DNA from: an uncultured Clostridia bacterium
GTDB lineage: Bacteria > Bacillota > Clostridia > Oscillospirales > Acutalibacteraceae
Assembly: GCA_946187325.1 (NCBI GenBank)
Contig: CAMHQC010000001.1
Coordinates: 62,001 to 126,000 of the forward strand
Direction: 5' to 3'
Length of the DNA stretch: 64,000 nt
The translations under genes were made by a program, and so were the position numbers. The notes beneath the pieces were generated by a model that searched no databases, had not been told where the DNA came from, and saw only the letters and a list, made by a program, of their open reading frames with translations. Positions 32,530 through 40,038 of this stretch are shown here, one piece after another. Each line of letters opens with the position of its first letter. Positions within the stretch are counted from its first letter, which is position 1.

Positions 32530-33267
32530 TTAGTCAGGCTTATCTTCGTCGTTTGTAGAGTTTTCTTTGTAGATTTCTTCGATAAAACCTGCTGTTACAA
32601 TACCCGACGGTAATGCGATTACCGCTATTCCGAAAAGAGAAGATACAATGGTGATTGCTCTGCCGACAGTTGTCACAGGAGATATATCACCGTAACCCAT
32701 AGTTGTAAGTGAAACTGTTGCCCAGTAAACCGCTTCGAAATAATTGTTAAACGAATCAGGCTCGACATTAAAGACGACTAACGCTGAGATAAGTATATAG
32801 ACTACAGCGATAACTAGTACGGTCAAAAGCGGTTTGCGCTGGCGTTTTAAAACCGCGATTATTATACGCAGACTTTTTGAGTACCGCACAAACTTAAACA
32901 CCCTCAGCACGCGCATTGTTCGGAAAAGTCTGAATATTCTGAATATACGGAAACTGTTGCTGATAAGCGATACAGAGGGCAAAATACTCAATAAATCAAT
33001 TATCGCCATAGGTGTGATTGGATAAATAAGAAATGACAGTTTACCTCTGTTTAGTTTAAAGTCCGCGGTAAATAACCTTAATATGTAATCTATTATAAAA
33101 ACAACTAAGGCGACTTTATCAATTATAAAGAAAAGTAAATTTTCTTCTTTGAACATTAGCGGTATAAGACTGCCTATAATGACTACCATCATAAATACGT
33201 CGTAAACATTACTCAGACGGTCATTTTCATTAGCGGATTCTATTATTTCAAAAAATCTTTTTCTCAT
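32530..33267 (-). CDS. Voltage-gated potassium channel family protein (six-helix)
   Basis: 245 residues. Six helices: S1-S3 within residues 25-100; S4 is a clear voltage sensor with arginines every third residue (about 107-128, FRIFRIFRLFRTMRVLRVF); S5 at about 148-166; pore helix and selectivity filter SLTTMGYGDISP with GYGD at 191-194; S6 about 203-228. The cytoplasmic tail is short and has no RCK or nucleotide-binding domain, so it should gate on voltage alone, as a tetramer. Monocistronic. Confidence 0.92.
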   Translation of the reverse strand: MRKRFFEIIESANENDRLSNVYDVFMMVVIIGSLIPLMFKEENLLFFIIDKVALVVFIIDYILRLFTADFKLNRGKLSFLIYPITPMAIIDLLSILPSVSLISNSFRIFRIFRLFRTMRVLRVFKFVRYSKSLRIIIAVLKRQRKPLLTVLVIAVVYILISALVVFNVEPDSFNNYFEAVYWATVSLTTMGYGDISPVTTVGRAITIVSSLFGIAVIALPSGIVTAGFIEEIYKENSTNDEDKPD

Positions 33268-33349
33268 ATCTTACCTCAAAAAAATTTATAATTAAATTTT
33301 ACATAACAAGAGTAGTAAAGTCAATAAAAAACTGCAAAGGAAGGTTATT

Positions 33350-33643
33350 ATGAAAAATTATTCGAATTACTCAAAAACTCAAAACTACCGCTCGGGGAAC
33401 GCTTCGGTGAGAGCTGTCCGCCAAAGCCGAAGAACTCCGACCGCTTCTCAGTACATCACGCTGACCGTGTTCGCGGCGGTTGTACTCGCCGTAATCGCGG
33501 TAGTCGGCGTGGCGTTGACCGCTTTCGCTAAGGAGAGCAGTAAGTATTATATCCTAGAGCGCTCCTACAGCCATTGTAAAAGCGCTGCTACGGCTCAGAC
33601 CCCATATTCAGATCTTGGTTACACAGAAATCAAGTATAAATAA
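33350..33643 (+). CDS. Small single-pass membrane protein, function unknown
   Basis: 97 residues. Basic, Ser/Asn/Tyr-rich cytoplasmic head (1-34), one membrane helix (about 37-60, YITLTVFAAVVLAVIAVVGVAL), then a short outer tail with one cysteine. AAAGGAAGG precedes the ATG, and a strong terminator follows, so it is a real unit. The shape recalls small cell-division proteins (FtsL-type), but nothing specific supports that. Confidence 0.65.
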   Translation: MKNYSNYSKTQNYRSGNASVRAVRQSRRTPTASQYITLTVFAAVVLAVIAVVGVALTAFAKESSKYYILERSYSHCKSAATAQTPYSDLGYTEIKYK

Positions 33644-33658
33644 ATCTTTTTTCTCCGA

Positions 33659-33694
33659 GAGACCGTTCGGCTGAGCCGGGCGGTTTCTTTTTTT
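33659..33694 (+). terminator. Intrinsic terminator
   Basis: Stem GAGACCG...CGGTTTC with inner CGGC/GCCG pairs and a T7 run. Confidence 0.88.
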
Positions 33695-33710
33695 AAAACT
33701 AATTCTAGAA

Positions 33711-33745
33711 AACCTATTGACATAGTAGGTTATTTAGTGTATAAT
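33711..33745 (+). promoter_or_regulatory. Promoter and dyad of the nifS-nifU-metY operon
   Basis: Consensus promoter: TTGACA (33717-33722), 17 bp, TATAAT (33740-33745). The inverted repeat AACCTA/TAGGTT (33711-33716 and 33726-33731) encloses the -35, a likely repressor site (possibly an IscR/Rrf2-type or cysteine regulator). Confidence 0.75.
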
Positions 33746-33771
33746 ACAGAAAAATTCTAAGGAGAAAACGT

Positions 33772-34959
33772 ATGAAGATTTACGCGGATAACGCGGCAAC
33801 TACTAAAATCAGCGATACCGCTTTAAATACAATGCTCGATTGCATAAAGAATTTCTACGGCAACCCCTCAAGCCTATATACTATCGGTCAAAAGGCTAAG
33901 GAAAAGCTCGAAGAAGCGAGACTTTCAATTGCCGAAATCATTAACGCTCACCCGAGCGAAATTATCTTTACCTCGGGCGGCAGCGAAGCCGATAACCAGG
34001 CTCTGCTCTCGGCGGCTGAGATTGGAAAAGCCAAGGGCAAAACCCATATTATCTCGACCGCGATAGAACACCACGCTATTTTGCATACGCTTAAACGTCT
34101 CGAGAAAAACGGCTTTACCGTAACGCTTCTTCCCGTTAAAGAAAACGGAATTGTGGACGCGGACGAGCTGAGGGCAGCGATTAGAGAGGACACCTGCTTA
34201 GTTACTGTGATGGCGGTAAATAACGAAATCGGTACAATCCAGCCGATTAAAGAAATCGGAGAAATCTGTAGGGAAAAGGGAGTGCTGTTCCATACCGACG
34301 CTGTTCAGGCGGTAGGACATATGCCGATAGACGTCAAGGCTATGAATATAGATATGCTCTCCGCCTCGGCTCATAAGTTCAACGGTCCCAAGGGCGCGGG
34401 CTTTATGTATGCCCGAAAGGGTATAAGGCTTACGAATTTAATCGAAGGCGGCGCTCAGGAAAAGGGTAAGCGCGCGGGTACCGAAAATGTCGCGGGTATA
34501 GCCGCTATGGCGGCGGCGCTTAAAGAATCCGTCGAAAATATGCAGGCGGTAAATGAACGCCTTACCCCTATACGCGACTATATTATAAAAGGCTTAAAAG
34601 AAATTCCGCACTGCGCCCTAAACGGCGACGAGCGCGAGCGAATGTGTAATAGCATAAGCTTCTGTTTTGAGGGTATCGAGGGTGAATCGCTCCTGATACT
34701 TCTCGACCAAAAGGGAATAAGCGCGTCCTCGGGAAGCGCCTGTACATCGGGAGCGTTAGATCCGAGCCACGTACTTCTCGCGATAGGACGGGTTCACGAT
34801 GTAGCCCACGGCTCGCTCAGGATAAGCCTCGGCGCAGACGCGACTATGGAAGAAGCCGACTATATTATTAAATCCGTCAAGGAAGTAGTCGAGTATCTTC
34901 GAGGATTTTCACCCGTATGGCGTGACTTAACCTCAGGCAAAAAAGAATTTATTTTGTAA
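33772..34959 (+). CDS. nifS: Cysteine desulfurase (NifS/IscS type)
   Basis: 395 residues. PLP enzyme that takes sulfur from L-cysteine as a persulfide for Fe-S cluster assembly. YADNAATTKI start, TSGGSEADN (68-76), EHHAILHT, HTDAVQAVGH and SASAHKFNGPKG with PLP lysine 202 are all present. The catalytic cysteine loop reads SASSGSACTSGALDPSHVL (Cys324), the short loop of the NifS/IscS group. It is followed 14 bp later by the scaffold gene. Confidence 0.93.
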   Translation: MKIYADNAATTKISDTALNTMLDCIKNFYGNPSSLYTIGQKAKEKLEEARLSIAEIINAHPSEIIFTSGGSEADNQALLSAAEIGKAKGKTHIISTAIEHHAILHTLKRLEKNGFTVTLLPVKENGIVDADELRAAIREDTCLVTVMAVNNEIGTIQPIKEIGEICREKGVLFHTDAVQAVGHMPIDVKAMNIDMLSASAHKFNGPKGAGFMYARKGIRLTNLIEGGAQEKGKRAGTENVAGIAAMAAALKESVENMQAVNERLTPIRDYIIKGLKEIPHCALNGDERERMCNSISFCFEGIEGESLLILLDQKGISASSGSACTSGALDPSHVLLAIGRVHDVAHGSLRISLGADATMEEADYIIKSVKEVVEYLRGFSPVWRDLTSGKKEFIL

Positions 34960-34973
34960 ATTAGGAGGACATT

Positions 34974-35360
34974 ATGGCATTATACAGCGATAAAGTTATG
35001 GACCATTTTCTCAACCCCCGCAACGTCGGAATTATCGAGGACGCTGACGGTGTCGGAGAAGTAGGAAACGCTAAATGCGGAGATATTATGAAAATGTACC
35101 TCAAAATCGAGGACGATATTATAAAGGACGTGAAATTCGAGACTTTCGGCTGCGCGAGCGCCATAGCCTCGAGCTCTATGGCTACCGAAATGATAAAAGG
35201 TCAGCCGTTAGAACAAGCCGATCAGCTCACCAATAAGGCGGTAGCTGAGGCGTTAGACGGACTTCCGGGATATAAAATGCATTGTTCGGTTTTAGCCCAG
35301 GAAGCTATCCATGAAGCAATTAAAAATTACGAAGAAAAAGGAGAAAACAAAAATGAGTGA
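34974..35360 (+). CDS. nifU: Fe-S cluster scaffold protein (NifU/IscU N-terminal type)
   Basis: 128 residues, a single IscU-like domain. The cluster ligands are visible: Cys35 and Asp37 (NAKCGDIM), Cys60 (ETFGCASAIASSS) and Cys104 (KMHCSVLA). It receives sulfur from the NifS protein and hands on the cluster. The last 8 bases overlap the next gene. The acidic/basic EEKGENKNE tail holds the ribosome site for metY. Confidence 0.93.
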   Translation: MALYSDKVMDHFLNPRNVGIIEDADGVGEVGNAKCGDIMKMYLKIEDDIIKDVKFETFGCASAIASSSMATEMIKGQPLEQADQLTNKAVAEALDGLPGYKMHCSVLAQEAIHEAIKNYEEKGENKNE

Positions 35361-36633
35361 ATATAAATTTGAAACAAAACAGTTACACGTAGGCCAGGAA
35401 CAGCCCGATCCCGCGACAGACGCGAGAGCCGTTCCTATTTATCAGACAACATCATATGTGTTCAGAAACAGTCAGCACGCCGCCGACCGTTTCGGCTTAG
35501 CCGACGCTGGCAATATCTACGGACGTCTTACTAATACTACCCAGGACGTGCTCGAAAAGAGAATCGCCGCTTTAGAGGGCGGTTCAGCGGCATTGGCTCT
35601 CGCTTCGGGAGCCGCGGCTATCACCTATACTATCGAGGCTCTCGCCGCTAACGGCGGTCATATCGTAGCCCAAAAAACTATCTACGGCGGAAGCTATAAT
35701 CTTCTGGCGCATACCTTACCTCAGTACAACATCGAAACTACTTTTGTAGACGCGCATAATCTTGAGGAGCTCGAGGCGGCTATCAAGGATAACACACGAG
35801 CGGTTTACCTCGAAACCCTCGGCAATCCGAACAGCGATATCCCCGATATTGACGCTATCGCGGAAATCGCCCATAAGCATGGACTTCCGCTCGTTATCGA
35901 CAACACCTTCGGCACGCCTTATCTAATCAGACCTATCGAGCACGGCGCCGATATCGTGGTACATTCGGCGACTAAGTTTATCGGCGGTCACGGCACAACC
36001 CTCGGCGGAATTATTGTCGAGTCGGGTAAATTCAACTGGAAGGAAAGCGGAAAATATCCCAATATCGCCGAGCCTAACCCGAGCTACCACGGAGTGTCGT
36101 TCTACGACGCTGTAGGCCCCGCGGCTTTCGTTACATATATCAGAGCGATTCTGCTTCGTGATACAGGCGCGACAATCTCTCCCTTTAACGCGTTTCTGTT
36201 ACTTCAGGGAGTAGAAACCCTCTCGCTCAGGCTCGACAGACACGCCGAAAATACTAAGAAGGTTGTCGAGTTCTTAAATAAACATCCCAAGGTTGAAGCC
36301 GTTAACCACCCGTCTTTAAGAAAACATCCCGACCACGCTCTGTATAAAAAATACTTTAAAAACGGCGGAGCGTCTATCTTTACATTCGAGATTAAGGGCG
36401 GTAAGGAAGAAGCTTGGAAGTTTATCGACAACCTCGAGATTTTCTCGCTTCTCGCGAATGTCGCTGACGTTAAGAGCCTCGTAATCCACCCCGCTTCGAC
36501 AACCCATTCCCAGCTCACCGAAGCCGAGCTTCTAAGCCAGGGTATTAAGCAGAACACAATCCGCCTTTCTATCGGTACGGAGCATATCGACGATATTATC
36601 GCGGATTTGGAAAAAGGATTTTCCGCTATTTAA
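35353..36633 (+). CDS. metY: O-acetylhomoserine sulfhydrylase (MetY type)
   Basis: 426 residues from ATG 35353 (AAGGAG at 35338). Cys/Met metabolism PLP family: ETKQLHVGQEQPDP start, YGRLTNTTQDVLEKRIAALEGG, and VVHSATKFIGGHGTTLGG holding the PLP lysine (about 205-223). The length and the insert GPAAFVTYIRAILLRDTGATISPFNAFLLLQG match O-acetylhomoserine enzymes rather than cystathionine gamma-synthase. It makes homocysteine from sulfide, so the operon ties sulfur assimilation to cluster assembly. Overlaps nifU by 8 bases. Confidence 0.9.
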   Translation: MSEYKFETKQLHVGQEQPDPATDARAVPIYQTTSYVFRNSQHAADRFGLADAGNIYGRLTNTTQDVLEKRIAALEGGSAALALASGAAAITYTIEALAANGGHIVAQKTIYGGSYNLLAHTLPQYNIETTFVDAHNLEELEAAIKDNTRAVYLETLGNPNSDIPDIDAIAEIAHKHGLPLVIDNTFGTPYLIRPIEHGADIVVHSATKFIGGHGTTLGGIIVESGKFNWKESGKYPNIAEPNPSYHGVSFYDAVGPAAFVTYIRAILLRDTGATISPFNAFLLLQGVETLSLRLDRHAENTKKVVEFLNKHPKVEAVNHPSLRKHPDHALYKKYFKNGGASIFTFEIKGGKEEAWKFIDNLEIFSLLANVADVKSLVIHPASTTHSQLTEAELLSQGIKQNTIRLSIGTEHIDDIIADLEKGFSAI

Positions 36634-36675
36634 TCAGCCTTTTCATTCCACACCTATAGACATAAACATTATGAG

Positions 36676-36709
36676 TAACCCCGCTTTTGCGCGGGGTTAT
36701 CTCTTTTTC
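36676..36709 (+). terminator. Intrinsic terminator of the nifS operon
   Basis: TAACCCCGC/GCGGGGTTA stem and CTCTTTTTCTT tail. Confidence 0.88.
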
Positions 36710-36761
36710 TTGAAAAAATTACTTTTTTATCTTATAATTTAATAAACTTGCGAGGTGCGCT

Positions 36762-37046
36762 ATGGACAGAAAAAATCTAAAAAGAAAATCTATAAGCTTT
36801 TACGGCTTGGTTCAGGGCGTGGGATTCCGCTATCACGCGAGCCATGCCGCGAGCCTGTACGGAGTAACGGGCTGGGTTCGTAACGAATACGACGGCTCGG
36901 TTACTATGGAAGCTCAGGGCTCGGATACGCAGATTAACGACGTGATTAACGCTCTCGAAAACGCGCGGTATATACAAATTGACAGCATACGCGTTAAAGA
37001 AATTCCCGCTGTGGAGGACGAGCGCGGATTCAGAGTCCGTTATTAG
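36762..37046 (+). CDS. acyP: Acylphosphatase
   Basis: 94 residues. Hydrolyses acyl phosphates. Motif one GLVQGVGFRYHASHAA carries the phosphate-binding arginine (Arg23); motif two GVTGWVRNEYDGSVTMEAQG carries the catalytic asparagine. Full length with a basic N-terminal extension. No operon partner. Confidence 0.92.
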   Translation: MDRKNLKRKSISFYGLVQGVGFRYHASHAASLYGVTGWVRNEYDGSVTMEAQGSDTQINDVINALENARYIQIDSIRVKEIPAVEDERGFRVRY

Positions 37047-37076
37047 TGAAAAAAGTTGGTATTATGCCGTTTTTGC

Positions 37077-37105
37077 TTTACTTTAAAAAAATTATATATT
37101 ATAAT
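37077..37105 (+). promoter_or_regulatory. Promoter of the second CotH gene
   Basis: TTTACT (37077-37082), 17 bp, TATAAT (37100-37105). Confidence 0.7.
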
Positions 37106-37142
37106 TTAAAAGCGTTTTGAAATTAACAAAAGGAGAAAAACT

Positions 37143-39446
37143 ATGAAGAAAACAATTTCTGTTTTACTGGCTGTATTAATGCTGGTTTCGGTTGTTTGTA
37201 CGGTTAGCTTTAACGCCGAGGAAACGAAAAAAACTATCTCGTTTAATACAGAAAACGCGCTCTACGCTCACGCTGTCGCCGAAAGCGATGACGCTGAGGC
37301 TTGGAGCGAGTGGCAGTGCGAACACGACGAGGATTACGGCGATATTAATACCTCTCAAAAATACTTCTTCCTGCCGTCGTCCGCCGACGATAATAAGGTC
37401 GAAATCTACAACGCGTTTTCTGCTGACGTAGAGGTGAACGGTACAGTTATTCCCGCGGGAAAAACCGCTGTTGTAAACTACGACGAGGGTAAAACCTATA
37501 CCGTAAAGGCTAACGGAAAGGATTATAAGCTCACGCTTATTAAGTCGAGCGCCGAAGCGGCGATTTATGTCAACAACAGTGACGCCGACGGAAAAGGCAC
37601 CGAGCTTTTCGCTTATTTAAGCAGCGATAAGGATTATTCCGCTAAGGCTGCGGGAGCTATCGTTACTCCCGACGGAAAAATCGACAATACGCCTGTTAAG
37701 AAGATTAAGGGCAGAGGTAATACAACCTGGGGCAAGGCTAAAAAGCCCTTCAATATTACCTATGATAAAAAGGTGAGCATCGCGGGTATGGATTCGTCCA
37801 AGAAGTATTCGCTCCTCGCTAATTATCAGGATGACTCCCTTTCGAGAAACCGCTTTTTATACGACCTTTCCGACGCTGTTGGAATGCCCTATGCCCCGGA
37901 TTCGAGATATGTAGACTTTTACGTTAACGGTTACTACTGGGGCTCGTACCAGTTGACCGAGAAAATCGAGGTCGGCTCCGACTCGCTCATTGATGACTTC
38001 GGGGAAGATGATTACCTCGACGCCGAAGGCAACGTAAAAGAGGACTTCCCGTTCTTGTGCGAGGTTGACTCGAGCGCTGTCGAGGGCGAGGACTATTTCG
38101 TAAAGCTTTCGGGAGGACCTAAAATTACCATTAAAGCTCCCGAGCTCTCCGAGGAAGATAAGGGCTACAACGAGGTTAAAAACTACGTAAAGACTAAGTT
38201 CGACGCTTTCTATAACGCCGCGAGAAGTAAAACCGCCGACCTCTCTCCCTACGCCGACGTTGATTCGCTCGCGAATATCTACCTTATCAACGAGCTCGGC
38301 AAAAACTGGGACGCGGGCGTGTCGAGCCTGTTCTTTACCTATAGACAGGACGAAAACGGCGCGTTTAAGTTCTACGGCTCGCCCGTATGGGACTACGATA
38401 ACTCGCTCGGCAACGCTGTCGGCGTTCAGTACGAGCTTATGAGTATCGGGGTTAACGATTACGAGGATTACACGGGCTGGTGGTGTAAATATAAGGGCAA
38501 GAGCGGAAGCAGTAAAACTTCCTCAAATATTATGAACCGCTTCGCTCAGAACACGCCGATTTTAAACCGCGCAAAAGCTCTCTGGGCTGAAAAGTACATT
38601 CCCGCTATCGACCACTTCACCTCCGTTAAGTCCGACGAAACTATAAATAAGGATTTCTATTCGGCTCAGGATTACTACAAGCTCGTTAAAAAGACCGCCG
38701 AAATGAACTATAAGAGCGGATGGCTCTTAAATACAGGCAGTTGGATTGCCGACCACAGCTCTCTCACCAATGCATCGTTCGATAAGGAAACTAACACCTA
38801 CTACGTAAACAAGTACCCGACTTCCTATTCGAATAATTTCGAGGGTATGTACAACTACGCCCGCGACTGGATGGTAAGCCGTTCGGCTTGGCTGTCTAAG
38901 GAGATGAGCGATACCGCCGTTTCGGAAAAGGTGAACGATAATACCGAGGACGCTCCCAAGGTAACCGCTGAAATCTCCGCCTCAAAGGCTTCTCTGAAAG
39001 CGGGTAAGACTAAAACTCTAAAGGTAACGAACGCTACGGTTAAGAGCTGGGCAACCTCTAAGAAAGCCGTAGCTAAGGTTACTAAGAACGGAAAAGTTAC
39101 CGCGCTTAAAAAGGGCTCGGCGACTATAACCGCTGCCCTTACCGACGGTAAAAAGCTTACCTGTACGGTAAAAGTAACCTCGAACCCCTCGATTAAGGTC
39201 GGCGGTGAAAAATTCAAAAAGTCGAAGGTTTATACGCTGACTAAGAAAAAGCCCTTAACCGTTAAGATTAGCGGTAAAGCTTCCTCGGTTAAGAACTCCT
39301 ATAAATCCACTAAGAAAAAGGTCGCCAAGGTTGTTTCCAAAACCTCGGCTAAAAAGCTTAAGATTAAAGCTTATAAAAAGGGAAAAGCTAAAATAACCGT
39401 TAAGGTTAACGGCGTAAGCTTTAAGATTAAAGTAAAGGTTAAATAA
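37143..39446 (+). CDS. Secreted CotH-family protein with Big2-like domain and Lys-rich tail
   Basis: 767 residues. Signal peptide 1-24. A first domain of about 130 residues (to ~150) is followed by the CotH domain (about 150-600) with GRGNTTWGKAKKPFNI, KYSLLANYQDDSLSRNRF, VDFYVNGYYWGSYQLTEKIEVG and the metal site SPVWDYDNSLGN. Then a Big2-like domain (ALKKGSATITAAL) and a final Lys-rich module of the same kind as in the genes at 5800 and 8743, but diverged (SVKNSYKSTKK...KVKVK). Unlike the first CotH gene there is no Thr/Pro linker. It acts outside the cell; kinase activity is possible from the family but untested. Confidence 0.87.
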   Translation: MKKTISVLLAVLMLVSVVCTVSFNAEETKKTISFNTENALYAHAVAESDDAEAWSEWQCEHDEDYGDINTSQKYFFLPSSADDNKVEIYNAFSADVEVNGTVIPAGKTAVVNYDEGKTYTVKANGKDYKLTLIKSSAEAAIYVNNSDADGKGTELFAYLSSDKDYSAKAAGAIVTPDGKIDNTPVKKIKGRGNTTWGKAKKPFNITYDKKVSIAGMDSSKKYSLLANYQDDSLSRNRFLYDLSDAVGMPYAPDSRYVDFYVNGYYWGSYQLTEKIEVGSDSLIDDFGEDDYLDAEGNVKEDFPFLCEVDSSAVEGEDYFVKLSGGPKITIKAPELSEEDKGYNEVKNYVKTKFDAFYNAARSKTADLSPYADVDSLANIYLINELGKNWDAGVSSLFFTYRQDENGAFKFYGSPVWDYDNSLGNAVGVQYELMSIGVNDYEDYTGWWCKYKGKSGSSKTSSNIMNRFAQNTPILNRAKALWAEKYIPAIDHFTSVKSDETINKDFYSAQDYYKLVKKTAEMNYKSGWLLNTGSWIADHSSLTNASFDKETNTYYVNKYPTSYSNNFEGMYNYARDWMVSRSAWLSKEMSDTAVSEKVNDNTEDAPKVTAEISASKASLKAGKTKTLKVTNATVKSWATSKKAVAKVTKNGKVTALKKGSATITAALTDGKKLTCTVKVTSNPSIKVGGEKFKKSKVYTLTKKKPLTVKISGKASSVKNSYKSTKKKVAKVVSKTSAKKLKIKAYKKGKAKITVKVNGVSFKIKVKVK

Positions 39447-39457
39447 TACGTAATACG

Positions 39458-39485
39458 CGCAGGCTCACCTCGAGCCTGCGTTTTT
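39458..39485 (+). terminator. Intrinsic terminator
   Basis: CGCAGGCTC/GAGCCTGCG stem then T5. Confidence 0.9.
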
Positions 39486-39499
39486 CATTACTAGATTAT

Positions 39500-39537
39500 A
39501 TCCTACACCCTACATCCTACCCCCTAAATCCTAAATT
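39500..39537. repeat. Degenerate heptamer tract
   Basis: CCTACAC, CCTACAT, CCTACCC, CCTAAAT-like units following a terminator, as at 18332, 50615 and 57991. Confidence 0.55.
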
Positions 39538-39542
39538 TAGAA

Positions 39543-39840
39543 TTTGTTTGCTTATTATAAACTAAATATTATAATTATTATTATATATATTATTATATGT
39601 GGACATTTTGTCCCTAACATATAGACAAATTGTCCTACCCTCTAGACAATTTGTCCCTTACCCGAGAAAACTTGTCCAATGGTAAATATTTGTTTTTGTA
39701 TTATAAACTATTGTTTTATTTATTATTATATATATTATTATATGCGGAAAAATTTTCCAAACCTGCGGAAAAATTTTCCAAACCTGCGGAAGAATTTTCC
39801 GAACTTGATGAAAAATTTTCCGAACCCGCTGAAATAATTT
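39543..39840. repeat. Two AT-rich modules with palindromic repeat units
   Basis: Two imperfect copies about 145 bp apart. Each has a ~57-bp AT block with an identical 25-bp core (39575-39599 and 39720-39744) and then short palindromic units: GGACATTTTGTCC-like (39601-39677) after the first and GGAAAAATTTTCC-like with a 21-bp period (39745-39821) after the second. Read on the minus strand the units give DKMSTYNNIYNNNYNI and ENFSAYNNIYNNK, then stop codons. No complete gene is present in this 592-bp gap. It may be a decayed piece of a phage or plasmid replication protein linker. Confidence 0.6.
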
Positions 39841-39914
39841 CAACTATCGTAGATATACAAAACCGAGCGGTAATTTTAGGTATATTATACAAAAAAATTG
39901 CAATATTTGAATTT

Positions 39915-39946
39915 ATTTTCTTTTAGATAATTCTCTAAAAGAAAAT
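39915..39946. promoter_or_regulatory. Perfect inverted repeat before the surface-protein promoter
   Basis: 13-bp arms ATTTTCTTTTAGA/TCTAAAAGAAAAT with a 6-base loop, 17 bp before the extended -10 at 39963-39971; a candidate operator. Confidence 0.5.
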
Positions 39947-39962
39947 AGAAGATTTTTCACTC

Positions 39963-39971
39963 TGCTATAAT
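39963..39971 (+). promoter_or_regulatory. Extended -10 promoter of the surface-protein gene
   Basis: TGCTATAAT; the -35 is weak. Confidence 0.6.
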
Positions 39972-40038
39972 TATCATAAAGAATATTGTGGGATTTTGCT
40001 TTTTTTATTCGCAAAATTTCGCATAGGAGGGAAAAGTT

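Noticed and set aside
39745-39821. 21-bp periodic repeats considered as a CRISPR array
   Set aside because: The units are directly adjacent with no spacers, are palindromic and decay at once; no cas gene is near.
39630-39926. A 98-codon plus-strand reading frame with repeated AEKFSKP units
   Set aside because: It arises from the palindromic repeat units, has no ribosome site, and its first half is AT-rich low complexity.
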